Source of the DNA: Cynocephalus volans
Lineage: Eukaryota; Chordata; Mammalia; Dermoptera; Cynocephalidae
Direction of reading: 5' to 3'
Assembly (NCBI RefSeq): GCF_027409185.1
Contig: NC_084463.1
Location: forward strand, 114,644,133-114,708,132
Length of the DNA stretch: 64,000 nucleotides
Program-made: the position numbers and the translations under genes
In this document: one piece after another, positions 12,026-26,464 of the stretch
Layout of the letters: each line of letters opens with the position of its first letter
Numbering within the stretch: the stretch's first letter is position 1
The notes under the pieces: generated by a model
Databases searched by the model: none
The model's input: the letters and a program-made list of their open reading frames with translations, nothing else
Told to the model about the DNA's origin: nothing

Positions 12026-14162
12026 GTCAAGGTGAAGCTCAGATTCTGAAATGAGTGTTAGCTGGAAGGAAAGCAGGTATTATTAACACACCTGGACAAC
12101 AGCGTTGCCACTGCACATTGCAAACAAAATGATCCTTTCTTATACTAGAGAAAAGCTAGTCTTTTTATTTTCAAATATGACTTTGTAAATGTTAATTTTT
12201 TAAAAACCTTATAAGGTTTTTCATCTTTCTTAAGGGATGACTCTAGTTTTATAAATTTGAACTCTCAGTGATACTGGTTAACTTACTGCCTATTCTTGAA
12301 AGCTTCTTTTATATTTAAAATTTGTCAGACCTTTTTATATTTTTATCCTGAGAAACTGGGGCTGCTTTATCACTGAATTCTGGAAAATTACATTTAGAAA
12401 GAGCAGTCATTTCTTCTAGGCATTTTCCCAAATCCAATTTAAGTCCTTTTTTGTGTGTGTGATGTATTTCAGAGGTATTAATCTTTTTTTTTTTTTTTTG
12501 AGTCCAGGGGTTCCAAAGAGGGGCTTCAGTCCAAAGTAGGAGGTACCAGATACCTGCCATGTTGTCAGGCTCTGGGTTTGGACGTCATTCAACAAGAGAG
12601 TGTGCTTTCATTTGCGTAACATTTCTTTTGAAAGATGTTTGAAAACCATGCTTGAGAGGTGTCAATGTAGAATGAGAATAGTAATAAAATCTCTTAAAGA
12701 ATTAGTAATCATTATTCCCTGCTTTTCAACTGAACTTAGCAAACTTTAGAGGTTGTTCCCCAAATCTTCCTGAGGAGTCGCCTGATCATGGGACTTCTGT
12801 CTGACAAGAGGTAACAACTAGACAGAGTCCTATCCATCACCCAACCTTCTGTACCACCTTTTCCTCCTTATATTCCACTCTAATAAGTATAATAGAGTCA
12901 CCAATAGGTACAGCTGCTAAGATCTGTTTTAAAATATTTGATTTTGGAAAAATACTTCTGAGAATACTGCTCTAGAAATGGATTTTCTTTACATCCAGAT
13001 TTTAGTTAGGAAATAATCCTGTCTTAAAACAAAGGTTGAAAGCACAAGGCATGTGGACAGGGAGTTACACTTACCAAAAGACAGGACCTGGGGGGAGGAA
13101 AGGTTGAGACCCAACATGAGACCTTATTTTTTGGCTTCTCTGAGGATAAAGGTTCAAGGAGGGGACAGGGAATTCACAGAGAGGGCTATTTACAGTCCAG
13201 CAACGGTTAACACCAGACGTCCTAGGTGAAGTAGTTATACTAACAGTTGAGCTGAGTCAAGTAATGGGATGTCCCAACCAGTGCTTTTAAAGTTAGACAG
13301 GTGGGCAGGTAGGTAGCATCTAGAAGGTCTGTCAACAATAATGGGGTCCTTAGTCACTAGACTGGTGTTTAGGGGCAGAGCATTAGGCCCTGAGATGGAA
13401 AAGATGTAGTCAGGGTTCTTCAACAGTTAATTGGGACATTACCAGCTTATTGGTGTGGGTATTAAAAAGAACAAAATAAAATTTTTACTCTACAAACTGG
13501 CACATGGGACAACTGGATCTTTGGAGCTTGAGGGCAAGTATCCCATTATTATAAAAGAGGAAGACACAGGGAGTCGTACTGCCCCAGAATGACTTGGGAG
13601 CTGAGTGGTAAGTACCAAGATCCCATGTCATGGATCACTAAGTGGAGATTGTGGAGATATCATGTGTTAAGGTATGAGAGAAGGAAAAGTCAGGTAAAAT
13701 GAGGCTGGGGTAGAGAGTGCTGAGAAAAATCAAAGGTGTGCTGTGACTTTAGATCTTTTTTTACAGTAGGCAGTGGCCATAAATTCTTAAACCTAAAGGC
13801 AAGACTTAAGTAATTCTATTGCTTTTTTAAGTTTGGCAGGAGAATAATTAAATAAATTGACCTCTAAGAAATGCGGCCTAGTAGTAATCTTTGACAATGA
13901 CTGTAAACAGAGAAGGGAGTTGCTATAAACATAGCTAGCTCATTCTTTTTGTGAATATTTATGTTAAGTAAACTTGATGGTCTTTGGTCACATCCTTATG
14001 TTTTATTTTAGAATCCTCTCAGGTGCTGGGTTGGTGTTCAGATGGACACACTCGAACTATGGGTTACTGAAAGAGTTGGGCTTTTAGCCTCTGAAAAACC
14101 TGGATGACAGCTGAAAGAAGGCTAAAGAATATGGAGGTAAAACAATTTTATAAAGAGGGCTT
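12026..14162. other. Intergenic stretch, no feature seen
   Basis: No coding region, RNA gene or recognised transposable element. A T-run of about 18 lies at 12485-12501. Two or three gaps between stop codons give open frames of about 60-80 codons with no recognisable protein. Confidence 0.45.
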
Positions 14163-14178
14163 TGAATTTTAATACATG

Positions 14179-14359
14179 TTTTTTTTTTTTTTTTTTTTTT
14201 GGTCGTTTTTTCGTGACCGGCACTCAGCCAGTGAGTGCACCGGTCAGTCCTATATAGGATCCGAACCCCGGTCAGTCCTATATAGGATCCGAACCCGCGG
14301 CGGGAGCGTCGCCGCGCTCCCAGCGCAGCACTCTACCAAGTGCGCCACGGGCTCGGCCC
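14179..14359 (-). mobile_element. t-SINE (tRNA-derived SINE), antisense, with internal duplication
   Basis: On the minus strand this is a tRNA-like head (GGGCCGAGCCCGTGGCGCAC...), a B-box-like GGTTCGGATCC, a short tail and a poly(A) (the T run at 14179-14200). TSDs are TGAATTTTA at 14163-14171 and 14360-14368. Compared with the sister copy at 25614-25760 it carries an extra tandem copy of a 29-bp block (CCGGTCAGTCC...CGAACCC), so the B box is present twice. It belongs to the dermopteran t-SINE/CYN family; the subfamily is unknown to me. The tRNA head is not a functional tRNA. Confidence 0.9.
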
Positions 14360-14554
14360 TGAATTTTATTTTCTAGAAAACAGCCCTTACATACAAATCC
14401 CTTTATTTTTACTTGTGAACACTGAGAGTTTGATTTAGTTTGGTGATACAAATAATTTAAAGGTTGCTATTGGTGAATCCTAAGGATGCCTATGTACTTT
14501 TGGCATACAAAATCCCCAGAAGGGACTTTAAAGGTCATTTAAATTAAATTGCTT

Positions 14555-14700
14555 CATTTTACAATTGAAAAGAATGAGGTCTGCAAAAGTTACATTACTT
14601 GCTTAATGCTAGGGTGTGAATGGCTGGGCCTGGACTAAAACTCATGAAACTTGGTATGTAATCTACTAGTGTTTCCTTACCATGCCTATGCTACCTTAGA
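14555..14700 (-). repeat. MIR-like SINE, antisense
   Basis: 'cattttacaattgaaaagaatgagg', 'acttgcttaatgctagggtg' and 'ggctgggcctggactaaaac' occur in the order of reverse-complement MIR. Diverged. Confidence 0.5.
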
Positions 14701-14714
14701 TGACAACCTCAAAT

Positions 14715-14776
14715 TAAAAAAAAACCCCAACCCCCCCAAAAAAAGCCAACTAAACAAAAAAACACACACACAAAAC
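14715..14776 (+). repeat. A/C-rich low-complexity tract
   Basis: Runs of A and C (aaaaaaaaaccccaaccccccc, then acacacacac) with no other content. Confidence 0.85.
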
Positions 14777-16084
14777 TTTAATCTGAATTTGTTCTAATTT
14801 TTAAATCAATTTATTATTTCCTCTGAGAATTAATGATGGGCATTTCAGTAATGCTGGTGCTAGTTTTGTCATGCCTTTCTGTACAAGCTCAAAATGTATC
14901 CATTAACTTTCCTGTTTAAAGTTTCCTACTTTAATCTTCAAATGGTGGTGATGAGTTCTAGGTGCATCATTTAAAAAATGTATTTGAAATAAGGATTTTT
15001 TTGGGGGGGGCTTTCAATTGTCATGGACCTGATGGATTTTTACCTTTAAGGACAAGCATTTGGGTAATCAGAAAACTCTATTAAATATTTTTCTCCTTTA
15101 TCCAATATACAGGAAAGGAAAGGAAATTCTGGTCTGTTTTTCATTTTGGTCAAATTCTTGTGCTAATTTCTCAGTGATTTCTGCTATGTATGTGAACTAT
15201 GACCATATACGAAAATGTTCTGTTTTAGGTCATGGCTGTGGGTAGAGATTAATTGGTGAAAAATGGGCCTGTTTGTGGGATTTACCACACAGTAAGGTTT
15301 CTCATCTCCCTGGAAAAATGTGGAATTAGCTCTTTGAGAAATGCAGGCCTGTCATGAGGTTGAAGGGAGAGTTTTGGTGGAGGGAAACACAGTTCACTCT
15401 CTAAGGCAGTTATGATTGGTTAGATTCCAGAGCAGTCCGTTTGCTACAGCAAAGTTCTTTTCTACCCACTTTCAAGTTAGTTTCGGCAATACTTCACAGA
15501 AAGCATCTTCTTTGGTTTCTATCAAGGCCAACCTATCCAAACTGGGGAGTGGTCTTGGAGAGGACTCCTAGCTTTCCCATCCCCTCCCCTCAAATGCTCT
15601 GTTACAATGAAAAAGCCTCCAATTTGGAAAGAACACTTGTGACAGCATATCTTCTATGCTGTGTTGTAGTGGGATACAAGATGTGAACCAGTGCCTATGT
15701 ATGGCAAGGGTGCAAAGTGGAGGATGGGACACTGGGTCCTCGCCTGTGAAGATGGTTCCTGAGCAAGACTTGGATGCTCCCAGAGTGCACTCCACGTGCA
15801 CGTTCCTCCCTAAAAGCCACTGCAAGGATCCTGAGCCTGCTGCATGGCCCAACGATCCACGTTGCTATCGAGGCCACAGGGATTAGGATTTCTTCGCCAT
15901 GGCCTTGGTGGCTGATCCTTACCAGGTCACAGCTCTGCTTAAACAGTCCGATGGCCCAACCTGAATCGGGCTGAAGTTAGAGGCACCCCCTCCCCCGCCT
16001 CTCCCACCCTCAGCTTGGTATTTTCCCCTAGACATTCCCCTCGGGGACTACAAACGCCCTCTTTCCCAAGGACCCGAGTGATGA
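14777..16084. other. Upstream flank of the PDE3B CpG island
   Basis: Mostly single-copy-looking DNA that becomes GC-richer toward 16 kb. No exon could be recognised. A distal promoter or enhancer could lie here, but nothing in the sequence identifies one. Confidence 0.4.
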
Positions 16085-17706
<1,622 letters not shown>

Positions 17707-18469
17707 TAATCGCCTCAGTTCCAGGGTTGAATGAGCGTACTTGAAAGCATGTTAACTTTCAGAGTGGAAAAAGGAGGGGGAGGAAATAATGTTTTATTTT
17801 GGAAAGGAGTTCTGTAATGTAGGAAACTTCTTAAAAATGCAGAAGCCAAGTACCTTTTATCTTTGAGCAGAAATGAAATAGCCCACCAATCATATTACAC
17901 TTTTTATGGACTTAGTTTATGCAACAGACGAATTCTCAGAAGGATGAGGTTAATTATTTGTGGTTTAATAGATTGACTACTCCCACTTTTGGCATACTCT
18001 GATGTCTGTCTTTTTGGTGTATCTGTTTGTTGTTATGATGATGATGTCTGCCCAATGATAACATACATGAGGTAATATGTATGTGAATTTTAATCAGTGG
18101 GGTTTTGTTATTATTGAAGGTAACTGAGGAGGAATTTGAGCTCTTGTAATTAAAAGAACAGTGATGAGCTTTGGAACTGAAACTTATTTGATTAGATGAA
18201 AAGACAGCAGTAGGCTAATAATAATCTTTTATAAACCAACTCATGGTCGTTTGTACTTGCTGTGTATTTAGGAGAATGTTTTAACAGTTTAACCATTAAA
18301 CTTAGTAATGTCTGGAAAGATGTTAAAAGCGTTTCCATCCCCCCACCCACCGTAGGTTTACATATTTTTGTTTTTAAAAGAAATCGAAATCATCATCAGG
18401 GAATGAGCTATAACTTTATGTAGCATTGGGAAATCTACCTGTTCTGCATCGCCAAGAAACTCAATAGGT

Positions 18470-18680
18470 ATACCCACTGTTCACTGGGCATTTACTAGAT
18501 GCAAGACGCTTTACATATACTGTATTGTCTCAAATCCTCACAAGAACCCTGTTTGGTAGGTGGCATTAATCTCTAATTACAAATGAGCAAATCTCGGCTT
18601 ATAGGGACTACTCAACTTCATAAATCTAATAAGTGGCAGTGGTGGGATTTGATTAGACTTTTCAGTTCTGATGCTGTGTT
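18470..18680 (-). repeat. MIR SINE, antisense
   Basis: 'caaatcctcacaagaaccctg', 'ggtaggtggcattaatc', 'aataagtggcagtggtgggatt' and 'gttctgatgctgtg' follow the reverse-complement MIR order. Confidence 0.65.
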
Positions 18681-19874
18681 CTGTGCAATCAAAAGGGTAA
18701 GTATAGAGGTTTTAAGTAGGAGAGTAGGAGTGTATACCATTGGTTTTCAGTTTTTTTGGATTAGTGATATGTTTTACACTGGGATCCAGTATATGTGAGA
18801 CAGATTTTCTTGTCCTTGTTACATCTAATGCACTCTTTCCTTTTTTCCTCTCTTTCTTCTCCTGTTTCTTGTGTTCTCTTCAAAATAATCTACAAGCTAC
18901 TACATTGATTTTATGACATGTTAAACACTTATCTGTAGCGTTCCATTGACAGAACACTTTGCTTCTTAAAATAGCTTCAGGCTACTTTTGTGGTCTGTAG
19001 TTATTTGGCCAGATGCTTGAGAAAGTTTTGTTATGCTTTTTTTCTCAGTTTATTACCAGTGATAATAATGCTTAAAAAAATATGTATCAGAAGAAGAATT
19101 ATTTTGAGTGGATTCACTGTAGGACAAAGTAGTATCAACTATTTTCATAGATTAGAATAACATTTAACTTTTGGCTATATGTGAATAGATTGCATTTTTA
19201 ACACTGGAAAAGTGTTTTAGCATAGTTTCGTCACATTTGTAGACAGTTTTCTTGAACTTAACACAGTTTAATATTTTAATTGTAATTCATTGGTATAGTC
19301 AATTGTCTGTCCTCTTATAAACTGAAAATTTCTAGTCTTCTTAATCCTAGTGTGATGCTCTTTCCATCACAGCAACCTTTTTTAGTCTTTAACTAGATGC
19401 AGTGTTATACCAGGTAGCTTCATTTATTATTTGTATTAGAGGAAAATGCAATTTGTGCTTCTAAAAAGGGCATGTTTTCTTAGCACGGGAAACCCTTATT
19501 CACATTCTACTCTGAATAGGAACATTTTTGAATTCTTAAAATATATGCTAATAGTACAGAGGTTTATACATGGTTAGTTAATGTTCACTGTCACAAAGTA
19601 ATGCTATTTTGGCATTACTAGAAAAAGATATTTTTAACTTAGCAGATATAATAATAATAATTTTTTTCTTGTTCCTAAAGTTTAGCAGTGGATCCGTGGT
19701 TTTTTCTTTTCATGGGTATTATATTAGAGAAATCAAGAGGAAATCAGTACTTTTATGGAAGTAAAAGATAAGACATTTTCTAATTTTTGAAGTATTGTAC
19801 ATGACAATTGTAAAAATACTTTCTTTTTTCAGAAAGAGAAGGAAAATGAAAAGATTTTGGGTAGAATCTGACAT

Positions 19875-20015
19875 AGGGGAAAATGTTCTGGATTCATAGG
19901 CGGAGTATTGAGTGTCAAGCCTTGGCTCCACTGTTTAATCTTGGAAAAGTCATTGAACCTCTGAGTCTCAGTATCCTGTTGTATCAGGGGATCCTTGTAG
20001 ATGAATTCTATAATA
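19875..20015 (+). repeat. MIR SINE
   Basis: 'gtgtcaagccttggctccac', 'ttggaaaagtcattgaacct' and 'tgagtctcagtatcc' match MIR in sense orientation. Confidence 0.6.
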
Positions 20016-21099
20016 CCTTCCAATCCTAAAATTAATTTCTTTTAGTTAGTTTACACTTTTGGTAAGGTATAAATGAAAGTATAAATAAAATGTCACAAAT
20101 TAGTAATTCTTGAAGTTTTACTTAAATGTTGAATGCTGATATTGCTAACCTGTATTTTCCCAGGTGTATAATTGGAAAAGATGAGCAAATATTCTGTATT
20201 TTTTGGACAGAGAAAACTTTCTTTTAACAAGTATATGTGGATTAATTTTTATGATGTTAACAAAATTATTACTTTAGTTTCCTTAAGAATTTAGACGTTT
20301 TTATTAATATCTTTGGAAACCACTTGAAAACTCATGTCAATATAAATGTTTTTAATTGTGGGAGAATAGAGTTAAAGTAACTTTTAACTTTTCAGATATA
20401 TGTAAAGTACTGTGTTAAAAAATAATGGCACATGTTTGTAAATCATTTGATTTAATGATTAGATTTATAATATTTGATTTAAATGCTATATATGTGTCAG
20501 TTTTTAACTGAGGTGTTTTTTGGTTTTTTTTACCAAAGCATTTAGAGATTTAAAGTTTAAATCTAGTTACTGCTGACTGTGTTCTGCTTTGGTAGGTTAA
20601 TGAAAGAAGCACCAAGTTTGAAGTCTATCTGCCAGGAGTCAGATGAAACTAATAAGAAATTTAAAAAAACTCAAAAAACAAAACACAAAACCAATTGTCT
20701 ACATAGAAGCTTTGGCCAGAATTGAACCACATTTCAATCCCATTTTAGTTGTATATTCTACAATGCAGTTTACAGCTATTTAGTGGGATCATTTTTTATA
20801 TGGTTAAGTAAATACAAAGTTTTGAAAGGCAAAAGTTAGTGTGAAATATTTTTCTATACCTAAAATGCTAAGCGCTTTCTAAATGGTTAGGTAAATATTT
20901 AAAAAGTCTGTGGCTTTAATGCTCATAAATATTATTTAAAGTGTTAATTTTATTAGAAAAAGTATACATGTAGTGTGAGGACTTAAAAAAAGAGATTTTG
21001 AAGTGTAGTTATTATTTATCCACCTAAGGAATCTGCAAGGCATACACCACTGTGAATTTTGTATCCTGCAGTGTTGCTTAATTTGTTCATTCTAATAGT

Positions 21100-22700
21100 T
21101 TTTTGTGGAATTTTTAGGGTCTTCATTTAGGTTTTGATCCCAATTAATGCTACGTATGTGGACTGAGAAACCCCACATAAAGAATATAAAGTAACCCCAG
21201 GTTGGTGATGCTCCCAGGCAGCCGTTAGAAGCAAATTCAAATTCCTTAAGGCCACCATAAATCTCACAGATCAAGTCTTAAGGAAATTGAGCAGTGCATA
21301 ATCAAAAATCTACAAAACATGCAGAGAAACAGGGAACTATGAGTAACAACCTGCAGAAAAAGTACACAGCAAAAAACACACCCGCAAAAGCTTTAGATAT
21401 TAGAATCATCATGTACAAGTTATAAAAATATATGTTTAATATGCTTAAAAAAATAAAATAGAAGCCTGAAAAAATTATTGAGGAACAGGGAATTAACAGT
21501 AATACAGATTTGAAAAAATGTTACTTCTAAGGATAAAAAAAAAAAAAAAAATTAAAAACTTGATGCACCTTTTAAATAGCAGTTGAAAGACAGAATTTGT
21601 TAACTGGAAAATAGATCCAAAGAAATTGTTCATAATGTGCAGAGAGGAAAATAGAAGGAGACTAAGACAGAGAGGTCGAAAGAGTTGGAGAATAAGAAGA
21701 AAAAGAGTAACATGAATTCAATTGAAGTTCCAAAAGGAGATGAAGAACAGGCAATATTTGAAGAGATAATGGATGTAAAATAGCACTCCATAGAACTGAT
21801 GAAAAATACCAATTTTATTATCTGGAAAGCCCACTGAATCCCAAGCAGAATAAATAAAAAGAAGCCTACACTTAGAAACCTCACTGCAAAACTGCAGAAC
21901 CCTAAAGAAGAAAAAAAAAAAAAAAAAAAAAGTACTGAAAGAAGTCAGAGAGAAAGAGAAATTACCTGCAAAAGAATGAATAGTGATTGTACTGAGAGGT
22001 GACTTATCAATAGCAACGGTGAAAGCCATAAAGCAATGGAGTATCATCTTTCATATGCTGAGAGAAAATAAGTGTCAAACTAGAAATCAATGCCCAGAAA
22101 AACCATCTCTCCAGAAAGAGGATAAACTGAACCATTTCAGACAAACAAAAATCGAGAGAGTTTTTACCACCAAAAGTACATACATATTTCAGCAGAAGAA
22201 ATAACTGAGATCAAGAAGGAAGGCTAATGATAAATATATATGTAAAACTAAGTAAACATTGATATTAGAAAACACTACTAACAATGCCTAATATATGAAG
22301 GGAGAACTGGTTAGAACTAAAATACTAGGAAATGATAACATTTACATTGGAAGGAAAAATTAGAATGGTGTGCTAAAAAGTTATATTTCAAGAGGAGAGT
22401 TAAGGGTGTGACTTTAGATATTGTTATAAATGTAGATAGCTAGTGTAATTGCTGAAAGAATAGATATTGAATATATAACTTCCAAATAATTACAGGGGGG
22501 AAAGGGAAAGGGAATAAAGGAGAACAAAAAAATCAATACAGTAGAATAAAGGAGAACAAAAAAATCAATACAATAGAAAAAAAGGAGATAAAAGGAAACG
22601 GAGTAAGTAGGGCAAAGATAGAAAGCATATAAAAAGATGATAGCAATAAGTTCAGATATTATGTATCAGTAATCACAATAAACATAGAGGCAAAAGCTCT
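21100..22700 (+). mobile_element. Old L1/HAL1 5' half (ORF1 region), degenerate
   Basis: A-rich sense-strand sequence follows the 5' part of old L1M/HAL1 elements: an 'agatattagaatcatcatg' segment near 21395, a 'gcaatggagtatcatctttcat' ORF1 segment near 22035 and 'ccatttcagacaaacaaaaatc' near 22133 that correspond to the C-terminal domain of ORF1p. Frameshifts are everywhere. No ORF2 is seen before the next element starts near 22710. Whether it is a true half-L1 (ORF1 only) or a 3'-interrupted L1 is not resolved. Confidence 0.55.
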
Positions 22701-22710
22701 TGTTAAAAGG

Positions 22711-24607
22711 AGATAAAGAGGAAGTCTTTTCCTCAATGTAGATATTTGTTGCCTTTGTCCAATATCAGTTGGCTATAAGCCTGAGGAGTGATTTCTGGGT
22801 TCTCAATTTTGCTCCACTGGTCTGAGTGTCTATTTTTATGCCAGTACCATGCTGTTTTGGTTACAATAACTTTGTAATATAATTTGAAGTCAGGTAGTGT
22901 TATGCCTCTGGCTTTATTTTTTTTGCTCAGGATTGCTTTGGCTATTCAGGGTCTTTAGTTATTCCACATGAAAGTTAAGATTGTTTTTTCAATTTCTGCA
23001 GAGAATGTCATTGGTATTTTGATGGGGATTGGATTGAATCTGTAGATTGCTTTGGGTAGTGTAGACATTTTCACAATGTTAATTCTTACCATCCAAGAGC
23101 ATGGGATATCTTTCTATCTTTTTGTGTCTTCTTTAGTTTCTTTCAGAAGTGGTTTGTAGTTCTCATTGTAGAGATCTTTCACCTCCTTGGGAAAATTGGA
23201 TATCCATATGCAGAAGAATGAAACTATGCACCTCTCACCATATACTAAAATCAACTTAAAATGTATTAAAGACTTAAATATAAGACCTGAAACTGTGGGC
23301 CGGCCCATGGCACACTTGGGAGAGTGCGGTGCTAATAACACCAAGGCCACGGGTTCGGATCCCTATATAGGGATGGCCGGTTAGCTCACTTGGGAGAGCA
23401 TGGTGCTGACAACACCAAGTCAAGGGTTAAGATCCCCTTACTGGTCATCTTAAAAAAAACAAAAGACCTGAAACTGTAAAATTACTAAGGGAAAATATAG
23501 GTGAAACACTTCAGGAACTAGGTCTGGGCCCAGACTTTATGAACGTGAGCCTGAAAGCACAAGCAGCGAAAGAAAAAATAAATGGGAGTATATCAAACTA
23601 AAAAGTTTCTGCACAGCAAAGGAAACAATCAACAGAGTGAAACGACAACCTACACAGTGGGAGAAAATTTTTGCTAACTATCCATCCAACAGGGGATTAG
23701 TATCCGTAATATACAAGGAACTCAAGCAATTACACAGTAAAAAAACAAATAACCCAGTTAAAAATGGGCAAAGGAGCTGAATAGATATTTTTGAAAGGAA
23801 GACAGACAAATGGCCAACATGTGCATGAAAAAATGCTCAACATCACTAGTCATCAGGGAAATGCAGATTAAAACTACATTGAGATACCACCTCATGCCAT
23901 TTAGACTGGCTATAATCAAAAAGACGGTAAATAACAAATGCTGGCGAGGGTATGAAGAGAAGGGAACACTCCTGCACTGTTAGTGGGACTGTAAATTAGT
24001 ACGACCACTATGGAAAACAGTATACAGATTTCTCAAACAACTACAGATAGATCTTCCATACAATCCAGCAATCCCACTTCTGGGTATATACCCAGAGGAA
24101 TGGAAATCATCCCATCGAAGGGATACCTGAACTCTCATATTCATCACAGCTCTGTTTACAATAGCCAAGACATGGAACCAACCTAAATGTCCATCGATAG
24201 ATGATTGGATAAGGAAACTGGTATATGAATGAAATTCTTCCATTTGCAACAACATGGATGAGCCTAGAAAAATTTATGTTGAGTGAAATAAGCAAAGTGC
24301 AGAGGGATAAATCCCGCATGTACTCACTCATAAGTGGGAGCTAAGAGAGAAAGAAGGAAAGAAAGAAAGACTGCAGTGGTGCATTGGGCTTGCAGAGGGA
24401 GAGAACATACTTTGGGCTATGAAGTGGAGTGGGGGAAAAGAGCGGGGGGAGGTTGGGGATAATTGGGTGGGGGACACGGGGTACAAACACAATTTGTGGT
24501 AATGGCCATGCTACCAGTATGAATCTGGCCTTCACATCTTGGTCATGAGGGGTGACAATCAGCTTTGTATCTCATGAATATTCATAACCAATAAAAAAAG
24601 ATAAAGA
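22711..24607 (+). mobile_element. L1 3' end with 5' inversion (twin-priming structure)
   Basis: The element is in sense orientation from about 23195 to 24598 (ORF2 C-terminus, 3' UTR, short A-rich tail). Before it, 22720-23190 carries the immediately upstream part of ORF2 in reverse orientation. This head-to-head arrangement is the hallmark of twin priming during L1 insertion. A possible TSD, AGATAAAGA, occurs at 22711-22719 and 24599-24607. The element is interrupted by a t-SINE at 23297-23462. Stops and frameshifts make it inactive. Confidence 0.8.
23297..23462 (+). mobile_element. Dimeric t-SINE inserted in L1
   Basis: Two tandem tRNA-Ile-like units (GGGCCGGCCCATGG... and GGCCGGTTAGCTCACTTGG...), each with anticodon-loop remnants and a box-B-like GGTTCGGATCC or GGTTAAGATCC, end in an A-rich tail. 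A perfect 15-bp TSD AAGACCTGAAACTGT flanks it (23282-23296 and 23463-23477) and lies within the L1 sequence, so the SINE is younger than that L1. It matches the dermopteran t-SINE family, which is made only of tRNA units. Confidence 0.94.
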
Positions 24608-24854
24608 TTGTCCACTTGCATATTTTAAAAATCTGACTATATACTCTTCACAAACATAAGGATATATAAAGGTTGAAAATAAAAAAATGGAAAAAGGATA
24701 CAAGATAAATGCTATTAGATAGTTGGTAAAATATTAACATCAGATAAACTAGGAAAAACGTTGACTAGAGGAAAAGATTATTACATAATTATAAAAGATT
24801 TAATTCACCAAGGAGATAAAATTCTAAATTTATGTCTATGTGTATGCTTATATA

Positions 24855-25121
24855 CAAGGGTACTTCAAAAAGTTCATGGAAAAATAGAATTAAAAGATAA
24901 TATGAATCTTTTCACCAACTTTTTTTTTTTTTTTTTTTTTTTTTGGACCAGTAAGGGGATCACAACCCTCGGCAGGGTGTTGTCTGCACCACGCTCAGCC
25001 AGTGAGCACACCGGCCATCCTTGTATAGGATCCTAACCCGCAGCCTTGGCGCTACCAGCGTGGCACTCTCCCGAGTGAGCCACGGGGCTGACCCCTTCAC
25101 TAACTTTTTGAAACCATCATG
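24855..25121 (+). mobile_element. Mariner-like MITE, split by a t-SINE
   Basis: GGGTACTTCAAAAAGTTCATGG at the left and AACTTTTTGAAACCATCATG at the right are the inverted ends of the ~80-bp element seen intact at 53877-53957. The internal part (ttaaaagataatatgaatctt) is identical. A t-SINE is inserted in its right arm. The termini are partly eroded. Confidence 0.72.
24921..25095 (-). mobile_element. t-SINE, antisense, inserted in the MITE
   Basis: Poly(T) at 24921-24944 is followed by the reverse complement of a t-SINE dimer; on the minus strand it starts GGGGTCAGCCCCGTGGCTCAC. The near-perfect TSD TTCACCAACTTTTT (from 24911) and TTCACTAACTTTTT (25096-25109) differs by one base. Confidence 0.9.
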
Positions 25122-25124
25122 TAT

Positions 25125-25126
<2 letters not shown>

Positions 25127-25181
<55 letters not shown>

Positions 25182-25182
25182 A
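25127..25182 (+). repeat. (CA)n microsatellite
   Basis: About 26 CA units with one G interruption at the end (acacgcac). Confidence 0.96.
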
Positions 25183-25613
25183 TAACTTTCCAAATTCACC
25201 TACAATAGAAAGCATTCCTTAATACTATTTTATTTATACTTTTAACTTATTCCCATCACATTAGTGTATTATACTTTGCTTATACTGTCTTAATTGCCCT
25301 CAGTTACTAAATCCCTTTTTTGAGAATTGCCAGGTGCTAGTTTCAGGGGGTTGGGGGGAGGAATATGAAGATGAATAAGACATGGTTCTATCCTCAGGAA
25401 GTTTATATATAGTAGAGACAGACATGTAAACTAGTTCACTATTGGAAAGAATTGCATTAATGCTATATTTCCAGTCTGAATGCCTTTTGGAAAAGATAAA
25501 AGAGTGATCAGTTTTTATTGGGGATGTACTGGAAGTCTTCATGAAGGGGGTATTTGAGGGATATTGAAGGACTTGGTTAAATAGATAAAGGCATTGACAC
25601 TGATAAAACATTT

Positions 25614-25760
25614 TTTTTTTTTTTTTTTTTGTCGTTTTTTCGTGACCGGCACTCAGCCAGTGAGTGCACCGGTCAGTCCTATATAGAATCCGAACCCGCG
25701 GTGGGAGCGTCGCCGCGCTCCCAGCGCAGCACTCTACCAAGTGCGCCACGGGCTCGGCCC
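25614..25760 (-). mobile_element. t-SINE (short form), antisense
   Basis: Same subfamily as the copy at 14179-14359 but without the 29-bp duplication. Perfect 14-bp TSD CTGATAAAACATTT at 25600-25613 and 25761-25774. The perfect TSD and clean poly(A) suggest a fairly recent insertion. Confidence 0.94.
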
Positions 25761-25774
25761 CTGATAAAACATTT

Positions 25775-26464
25775 GAAGATAAACTTCATGACTTTATCAT
25801 GGAAATCAGAATGGAGAGCTAGTAAGAATTGTAGAATTAATATCGGAATGTTACTGGTAAAGAGACTGGAAGGTTGGTTGAGAGTAATATGTGTACTGAA
25901 TTTTTGGATTTATTTTGTATTCAGTGGAAAATGTTGGAAGTTTTTTTGGAAGAGACATTTTATTTATTTTAGGGAGATGACTGACAATGTGAAGGGAGAC
26001 CAGACAATCAAAAGATTGGGAGCAGAGAAGCTCTTATAATCCTTCATATTAGAGGCTCTGAGAACAGTGGGAGTGGAAAGGCTCTGGTGACTGGAAGTTT
26101 GAAGATGTTTCAGGTCCGGGTGTCTGAAAGATTAGGGGTGTCATTAGCTAATATAGGGAACATGGGAAGAGGAGCTTGTTTGGAAGAAATGATAAAGAGC
26201 TTGGTTTTGCTTTCACATGTGCATACTTGATATCTCTAAATGGGATGTAAGCTCCCTGAGTATAATGATCAAATGTTTTTGTTTTGCATTTCTCGTGCAC
26301 ATTTTGGAGTTCACAATGGATATCTGTTATTATATTTACTCTTATTGTCATTTCTCATAATAGTTTCTTATTAACCTTGAGTGAAGGAAAGAACTATGGA
26401 TGGAAATGAGTTCCAATTTCCTGCTGTCTTTGGTATTCTCATTAACAATAAAGTGTTGCAGAAT
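25775..26464. other. Intronic stretch, no gene seen
   Basis: AT-rich, with a faint L2-like block at 26230-26300 ('gatgtaagctccctgag'). Nothing else recognised. Confidence 0.4.

Larger units (their letters stand above)
17710..21090. other. Intronic stretch, mostly without recognisable elements
   Basis: AT-rich intronic DNA. Apart from the MIR remnants listed at 18470 and 19875 nothing could be assigned. Short open frames here have no known homologue that I recognise. Confidence 0.5.
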
